A DNA stretch of 64,000 nucleotides from Nitrospirota bacterium (GTDB taxonomy: Bacteria > Nitrospirota > 9FT-COMBO-42-15 > HDB-SIOI813). The DNA is taken from assembly GCA_020851375.1 (NCBI GenBank), contig JADZCV010000045.1, positions 280,877 through 344,876 on the forward strand, given 5' to 3'. A program made the translations under genes and the position numbers. Shown in pieces: positions 61,201-64,000 of the stretch (the stretch's first letter is position 1; each line of letters begins with the position of its first letter). Below the pieces are notes generated by a model. It made no database searches. It saw only the letters and a program-made list of their open reading frames with translations, and had not been told where the DNA came from.

Positions 61201-64000
61201 TGCTGTAATTGTTGTTTTCGATGCAAGTATGTTTGCCTTTGAAGGACTTGCAGCGGAAACAACAATCGAGTATGCCCTGCTGCCCGTGATATTGTATGCA
61301 TCAGCAACCTGGACGGTAAAGTTACTTGTACCGCGGACTGTAGGAGTGCCCGAAATAACGCCGGTACTGCTGTTAAAGGCAAGACCCGCAGGCAGTGTCC
61401 CTGCGATTATGCTCCATACTACAGGCACTGTACCGCCTGTATAGATGATCGCCTGATTATAGGAGACGCCGGCAGTCCCGGAGCTGAGGGATGCGGTTGT
61501 AATGGCAGGGACCTCATTAATCTGGATCGTGAGGGCACTTGTTGAGATTGCACTATTTGAGTCCTGAACCTGCAGGGTAAAGCTGGCAGTACCCACTGCT
61601 GAAGGAGTCCCTGATATCACTCCTGTAGCGCTGTTTAGTGTCAATCCGGCAGGCAGGGCGCCGGATGCAATACTCCATGTGAGCGGCGGTTTTCCACCTG
61701 ATGCGGCTCCAGTCTGACTATAAGGCGCTGTCCTTGTCCCTGCCGGAAGTGATGCTGTTGTAATTGACAGGGCAGAATAGATTGTTATGCTCAGAGACTT
61801 CGTTGCTACTGCACTATTGGCATCAACCACCTGTAATGTGAAGTTGGATGTACCTGCTGCAGAAGGTGTACCTGAAATAACCCCTGTGCTGCTGTTTAAT
61901 GACAATCCTGAAGGCAGTGCACCAACTATTACTGACCATGTAAATGGCGACATGCCTCCCGAGACTGAAACTGTCTGGCTGTAGGCGAGGGCAATCGTCC
62001 CATCAGCCAGAGTGGTTGTTGTTATAGAAAGCGCCTGATTAACCACTATAGTCAGAGGCCTGGTATCAATGGCACCGTTTGCATCCTGTACCTGTGCCGT
62101 AAAGTTATATGTACCCTGGGCAGTCGGAGTCCCGCTTATCACACCAGTAGAGGTGTTTATGGCAAGACCAGCAGGAAGTGTGCCAACAGGGATGCTCCAT
62201 ACATACGGGCTCTTGCCGCCTGTTGCAGCCAGTGTCTGACTGTATGCTGCGCTGACAGTGGCGTTATTGACAGATGTCGTAGTCAGTGACAGTGCAGTAT
62301 ATATCATAATTGAGAGGGCCCTGGTCGCTGTGGCACTATTGGCATCTGTCACCTGGACTGTAAAATTGCTTGTCCCGGCCAATGACGGCGTACCGCTTAT
62401 CACCCCGGTGCTGCTGTTAAGATTCAGACCTGCCGGAAGAGTCCCGGTTATGACGGACCAGTTCAGCGGTGTCTTGCCGCCGCTCGCTGCAAGTGTCTGG
62501 TTATATGCCAGGTTTACAGTACCGTCGGAAAGCGAGGTTGTTGTAACAGACAGACCTGCATAGACCGTAATTGCAAAGGACTGATTGGCTGTTGCGCCAT
62601 TGGCATCAGTTACACGCACAGTAAAATTGGATGTACCGGGTGTCGTGGGTATGCCGTTTATCACACCTGTCGCGCTGTTTAGCGTCAAACCTGCCGGCAG
62701 GTTACCAACCGGTATCGTCCATGCAACCGGCGATTTGCCGCCTGTTGATACCAGTGTCTGGGTGTACGGAAGGTTCACTGTAGCATCTGCAAGAGATGCT
62801 GTCGTGATGGATAAGGCAGTAAAAATGTTAATAGACAGGGCACTGTCAGCCTGAGCTCCGTTGGAATCGGCAACCCTCAAAGTAAAATTGCTTATCCCTG
62901 CAGCAGTCGGTGTCCCGCCCACTACACCGGTCGTGCTGTTAAGGGCAAGACCTGCGGGAAGGCTTCCTGAAACAACACTCCAGACATACGGGGTCTTGCC
63001 TCCGCCTGCAGCAAGTGTCTGGCTGTAGGCAAGGCTCACTGTACCATCCGGCAGTGATGACGTGTTAAACGACAATGCTGTAAATATTGTAATTGACAAT
63101 GCCTGTGTGGCTGTTGCACCGTTGGAGTCAGTAACCTGTACCGTGACGTTGGCTGTACCGGCCGAAGTCGGCGTCCCGCTTATAACGCCGGTTGAGCTGT
63201 TTAGTGTCAGGCCGGCAGGGAGTGTGCCTGCTGTGAGCGACCACGCAAAAGGTGTCTTGCCGCCTGCTGCTGCGAGCGTCTGACTATAGGCCCAGTTGGC
63301 AGTACCGTCTGCAAGCGATGAGGTACTAACAGCAAGAGACGTAAAAATAGTTATTGCCAATGTCCGGGTACTGACTGCGCCGTTCGCATCAACCACCTGA
63401 ACGGTAAAGTTACTTGTCCCGCCGGCAGTAGGTGTGCCGCTTATAACCCCGGTACCACTGTCAAGGCTTACCCCTGCAGGCAGAACGCCTGAGGTTATGC
63501 TCCATGTCAGGGGAGACTTTCCACCACTCGTAGCCAGTGTCTGACTGTAGGCAAGATTAACAGTGCCGTCTGCCAGCGAAGCCGTTGTAACTGACAGCGC
63601 TGCATAGACCGTAATAGACAATGCCTGATTTGCAGTCGCCCCGTTTGCATCTGTTACACGCGCCGTGAAATTACTTGTGCCTGCCGCTGCAGGCGTACCG
63701 CTGATTGCACCTGTCGCGCTGTTTAGTGTCAGGCCGGCAGGAAGGGCCCCGGCTGAGATCGCCCAGCTATACGGGGTCTTGCCGCCTGCAGCACTGAGCG
63801 TCTGGTTGTATGTCAGAGCAACCGTTCCGTCAATCAGGGATGTGGTGGTTACAGATATACCTGAATATATCGCTATTGCCAGTGCCTTTGTAGCAGCAGC
63901 GCCGTTGGCATCTGTGGCCTGTACCGTGAAGTTTGATGTCCCTGCAGCAGTCGGCGTCCCGCTGATAACCCCCGTGGCACTGTTAAGGGTAAGGCCGGCC
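55285..64000 (-). CDS. Giant multidomain Ig-like repeat surface protein, 5' end outside the window
   Basis: At least 2,905 codons are open up to the window edge; the true start is beyond 64000. A nominal TTG at 63621 is not a start, because the repeat pattern and frame continue upstream. From the N-terminal side come about eleven He_PIG-type Ig domains (61.25-64 kb), four ~100-residue invasin/Big_1-like domains ('ASKTTIIANGSDSSTLTVTV', 60.05-61.25 kb) and further Ig-like modules with TSTVTSGV (57.4-60.05 kb). Paired 'CGVVTSFSEF'/'CGDVYSFSEF' and 'VRICIDA' modules follow, then two fibronectin-III-like domains around an acidic linker (55.3-56.4 kb). It is probably a secreted adhesin or surface fibre. 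Confidence 0.9.
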   Translation of the reverse strand, partial: AGLTLNSATGVISGTPTAAGTSNFTVQATDANGAAATKALAIAIYSGISVTTTSLIDGTVALTYNQTLSAAGGKTPYSWAISAGALPAGLTLNSATGAISGTPAAAGTSNFTARVTDANGATANQALSITVYAALSVTTASLADGTVNLAYSQTLATSGGKSPLTWSITSGVLPAGVSLDSGTGVISGTPTAGGTSNFTVQVVDANGAVSTRTLAITIFTSLAVSTSSLADGTANWAYSQTLAAAGGKTPFAWSLTAGTLPAGLTLNSSTGVISGTPTSAGTANVTVQVTDSNGATATQALSITIFTALSFNTSSLPDGTVSLAYSQTLAAGGGKTPYVWSVVSGSLPAGLALNSTTGVVGGTPTAAGISNFTLRVADSNGAQADSALSINIFTALSITTASLADATVNLPYTQTLVSTGGKSPVAWTIPVGNLPAGLTLNSATGVINGIPTTPGTSNFTVRVTDANGATANQSFAITVYAGLSVTTTSLSDGTVNLAYNQTLAASGGKTPLNWSVITGTLPAGLNLNSSTGVISGTPSLAGTSNFTVQVTDANSATATRALSIMIYTALSLTTTSVNNATVSAAYSQTLAATGGKSPYVWSIPVGTLPAGLAINTSTGVISGTPTAQGTYNFTAQVQDANGAIDTRPLTIVVNQALSITTTTLADGTIALAYSQTVSVSGGMSPFTWSVIVGALPSGLSLNSSTGVISGTPSAAGTSNFTLQVVDANSAVATKSLSITIYSALSITTASLPAGTRTAPYSQTGAASGGKPPLTWSIASGALPAGLTLNSATGVISGTPSAVGTASFTLQVQDSNSAISTSALTIQINEVPAITTASLSSGTAGVSYNQAIIYTGGTVPVVWSIIAGTLPAGLAFNSSTGVISGTPTVRGTSNFTVQVADAYNITGSRAYSIVVSAASPSKANILASKTTITANGTDSATLTVTVYDAYDNLVGDGTTVTVTTTNGTVTGSTTTVNGVVSRAITSTTSGTAALGVESPSGTALTTVTGNTSLSFMSGIPAQANISASKTSIVADGVDQTVLTITVRDADGNLVTNGTTVNLTSTLGTVTGSGTTVSGVVTRYLSGLVTGTAAIGVESPSGTALATVTGNTSVSLLPGVPAKAVVSASKTTVVSDGSDSSTLTVTVFDANNNLVANGTTVMVTTTVGTVTGSSTTVNGVVTRTLASILSGTGVLGVQSPAGSTLSNVTGNLTIVFNPGPPAQANISASKTTIIANGSDSSTLTVTVRDASGNLVPDGTTVRVVTTIGAITGSGTTVSGVITRTLTGTVSGTAGLSVESPTGTLLSVITGNNSIVLQPGPAAGTISLTPVPGSIIANGVTTSTVTSGVIVDAFGNTVLDGSLITVATGMGTITTSDASGSNAGIQVATNSGIISFVVRSSTVSGTAGVTAQSVLGSAAGSTQVAFTAGPPSATNSSMTATTPVFSDGISASTVTITVRDSNMNLVGGASVVLSSNRGVSDIITQPVGVTDSAGQITGTLASTSTGNAVISATVNGSVTLNQTSTVNFYNTKTGSNIVVNPSADTTVIFDTVNTIGITSSVQVGSGTTLPAGYVSPGYFDIGTTATYNGNVTVCINYNEPTYASREGLVKLLHREGSVLVDRTTSVNTVTNTVCGVVTSFSEFATGATNATNLQFTTAPQTVTAGFVSGVVQIEAKDNYGFTDTGYSGTVNITGNSATLRLDTSSGGAFSLGSIPVNMVNGAGTFYFRDTVIGTPTITATDAAAILLPAGQQETISAGVPSGIISLTPVPAGIVADGVTTSTVTSGVIRDVYGNSVANGTLITVSVSNGTITTADASGAYPGIQISTINGVISLVVQSSTLAGISNVTALSVQGSASGSAQITFLPGLPAGTISLTPVPAAIVADGVTTSTVTSGVVTDAYGNTVLDGTLITVATGLGNITSVDVSGAYPGIQRSTVNGVVSFVVQSGTLAGSANVAAQSVNGTASGATQITLLPGAPYGAIALTPSPANIVADGFEWSTVTSGVITDVYGNTVLDGTLVTVATDMGSIITADENGVYPGIQMATVSGMISFEVRSGTVRGTAVITAFSVLGSASGSTQINFIPGPPYGTIALTPNPAIMPADGNSVSTIVSGVIRDLNNNTVSDGTLITVASTMGLITSPDADGGIAGIQVATSGGLIIVTFRSGTTEGVADITANSVQGSATGHATITLTNVPPELNYPSETGYGSGDAVEPNSGLRSTTYTYKIVYRDVNNNAPAFVRICIDAVPCTAMSPDMAVSDPALRDGNYNNGEQYLYSISTLVSGDHVYYFETTDGLAYTKTPPAGSLNSPHVNYPPALSFSPDPGYVTDGVDPDTGNTTATFHFRTVYTDLDNQAPSSIRVCIDAACYAMIPDSAASVTLRDGDYVNGEQYVYSVILTDGTHNYYFDSSDGLEGVLLPQSGSLSGPIVTNTYTPVGLNVVVKPDVNVTITFDQVTAEGDTYVTNSQTGSPLPSGFLPGSPPAYFEIHTTASYTGRVRMCFTYSDPRFFGIGYGGERGLRWLHVEGGYFRDRTVILDVNNNFVCGDVYSFSEFSAAVEEATLVTLTSFKATGMDGKVLLTWSTAAEVDSMGFNILRGPAMSGPFTRINSWLVRSKGSPVKGMTYSFEDTGVENGTTYFYKLENVDVNGKISTHMISSATPLTPPHEQETGAESGPGVNPEDQGSAGPVVKPQVAGTGQEPASFMPPIVIMDSQTGPASGVKDEQKDGEMASGVLGKDATGDELSHDSPESPGIQHAVTERVPKSALKEPDREEYPSPSDFSIKIEDDNGNEMSVRQVREGEKVEGPFEAAIDEGRKVVLKWVSAGNIKGFNVHRRDSKSGKQVKVNTMPMPFFASQSGDKGLLYTFRDNGVTDNTVYEYKIETISQDGSAKESKPVEISTKTPAPAKQ
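61250..64000 (-). repeat. Tandem array encoding He_PIG-type Ig domains
   Basis: About eleven tandem units of about 265 bases (88 residues), the outermost cut by the window edge. Each carries LPAGLxLNSxTGVISGTPT and a GTSNFTVQV strand, with a SLADGTVNLAYSQTLA strand at the module junction. Units are similar but not identical at the DNA level. This is protein-coding repetition, not CRISPR or satellite DNA. Confidence 0.93.

Noticed and set aside
63619..63621. TTG as start of the giant gene
   Set aside because: The same frame stays open, with two more intact Ig units and part of a third, up to base 64000. There is no signal peptide after the TTG.
61250..64000. CRISPR-like periodic repeats
   Set aside because: The period is about 265 bases, there are no short identical repeats with unique spacers, and the frame is open throughout with Ig-domain signatures.

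Overview
The window reads as one contiguous, gene-dense chromosome segment of a Gram-negative, probably anaerobic or sediment-dwelling bacterium. Evidence for an outer membrane includes Lnt, two lipobox proteins (an LptM-like protein and a C25 peptidase), an AmpG/NagZ/AnmK/MurQ muropeptide salvage route, and a very large secreted protein. The single-step diaminopimelate aminotransferase DapL, the many two-component and HD-GYP proteins, and abundant 'GTCATTCCCGC...GCGGGAATGAC' palindromes together suggest a Nitrospirota- or Desulfobacterota-like lineage. That placement is inference; no rRNA marker is present. I saw no tRNA, rRNA, CRISPR array, insertion sequence or prophage.

Layout. 0-5.6 kb: the end of mrdA (PBP2), rodA, a TIGR03960-type radical SAM protein and RNase G, all on the + strand. 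5.6-6.8 kb: an HD-GYP response regulator on the - strand. 6.9-18.7 kb: a long + strand amino-acid block, argD-argF-argG-argH, an LptM-like lipoprotein, a B12-binding radical SAM protein with a C-terminal STAS-like domain, then lysA-dapF-dapA-dapB-dapL. 18.7-20 kb: folK and panC. 20-34 kb: a peptidoglycan-salvage neighbourhood (murQ, anmK, nagA, ampG, a DUF1460 amidase-like protein, nagZ) interspersed with a pirin, a MntA-HepT toxin-antitoxin pair, another nucleotidyltransferase, a two-domain SagB-type oxidoreductase, two envelope proteins of unknown function, and a DUF401 transporter. 34-36.3 kb: der and pdxJ. 36.3-46.1 kb (- strand): argS, tgt, yajC, secD, secF, recJ, relA/spoT. 46.2-50.2 kb: lnt, a sensor kinase and its response regulator. 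50.2-52.7 kb (- strand): metK and ahcY, the S-adenosylmethionine cycle. 52.8-53.0 kb: an orphan structured RNA with its own promoter and terminator. 53-64 kb (- strand): a gingipain-like C25 lipoprotein peptidase downstream of a giant repeat protein that runs off the window edge.

How it fits together. NagZ and the DUF1460 protein would act on muropeptides, AmpG imports anhydro-muropeptides, AnmK and MurQ convert anhydro-MurNAc to GlcNAc-6-phosphate, and NagA deacetylates it. The arg and dap blocks supply arginine, diaminopimelate and lysine. The two most unusual things are (i) the unassigned ~175-nt RNA at 52838-53012, and (ii) three different palindromic repeats inserted in frame inside anmK, sagB and nagZ, alongside a four-copy composite repeat whose ends contribute ribosome-binding sites, start codons or a stop codon to flanking genes.
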